NCBI GenBank assembly: GCA_947626445.1
Contig: CANQSC010000027.1
Span: forward strand, 1-14,013
Direction of reading: 5' to 3'
DNA from: an uncultured Bacilli bacterium
Lineage (GTDB): Bacteria; Bacillota_I; Bacilli_A; RF39; UBA660
DNA: 14,013 nt
A model generated the notes under the pieces. That model had not been told where the DNA came from and did not search any database. It saw nothing but the letters and a program-made list of their open reading frames with translations. Made by a program: the position numbers and the translations under genes. This document shows, piece by piece, positions 13,995 through 14,013 of this stretch (the stretch's first letter is position 1; every line of letters starts with the position of its first letter).

Positions 13995-14013
13995 ATAAAC
14001 GAAAGATTTTGAT

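Overview
The window looks like chromosomal backbone of a low-GC Gram-positive bacterium (Bacillota, Bacilli-like, possibly one of the uncultured gut or Mollicutes-adjacent lineages). The DNA is roughly three-quarters A+T by eye. It has strong AAGGAGG/AGGTGA ribosome binding sites, an HrcA/CIRCE heat-shock operon and two sporulation-family genes (spoIVB, spoIIM). Every Trp codon I checked is TGG and all reading frames are intact under the standard code, so a Mycoplasma-type code is excluded. The lineage is inferred from these traits; no marker gene was placed on a tree. I see no IS element, prophage, CRISPR array, tRNA or rRNA.

Region 1 (1-6556) is the heat-shock operon: hrcA, grpE, dnaK, pepF, dnaJ. 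A sigma-A promoter sits between and inside two CIRCE operators, so HrcA should repress its own operon. An oligoendopeptidase F gene lies between dnaK and dnaJ, after a GAAA-capped hairpin.

Region 2 (6557-6737) is a 180-bp gap with an extended -10 promoter, a long inverted repeat and a T-rich tandem repeat. It ends the heat-shock operon and may also encode a small RNA or leader.

Region 3 (6738-10946) is a tightly packed housekeeping run: nusB, xseA, xseB, proS (the archaeal/eukaryotic-like form with a C-terminal zinc module) and a cation diffusion facilitator. Adjacent genes abut or overlap, so translational coupling is likely.

Region 4 (10947-12106) is on the minus strand: a 31-residue membrane microprotein followed by a SpoIVB-type S55 serine peptidase. 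It meets region 3 at a bidirectional terminator.

Region 5 (12174-14013) returns to the plus strand with a SpoIIM-family membrane protein, mnmA with its own promoter, and two 3' hairpins.

None of the coding genes represents an unknown system. The more unusual points are the pepF insertion, the structured gap before nusB, the isolated spoIVB/microprotein/spoIIM cluster, the absence of TGA stops in 14 genes, and the predicted Mn-type metal site in the CDF transporter.
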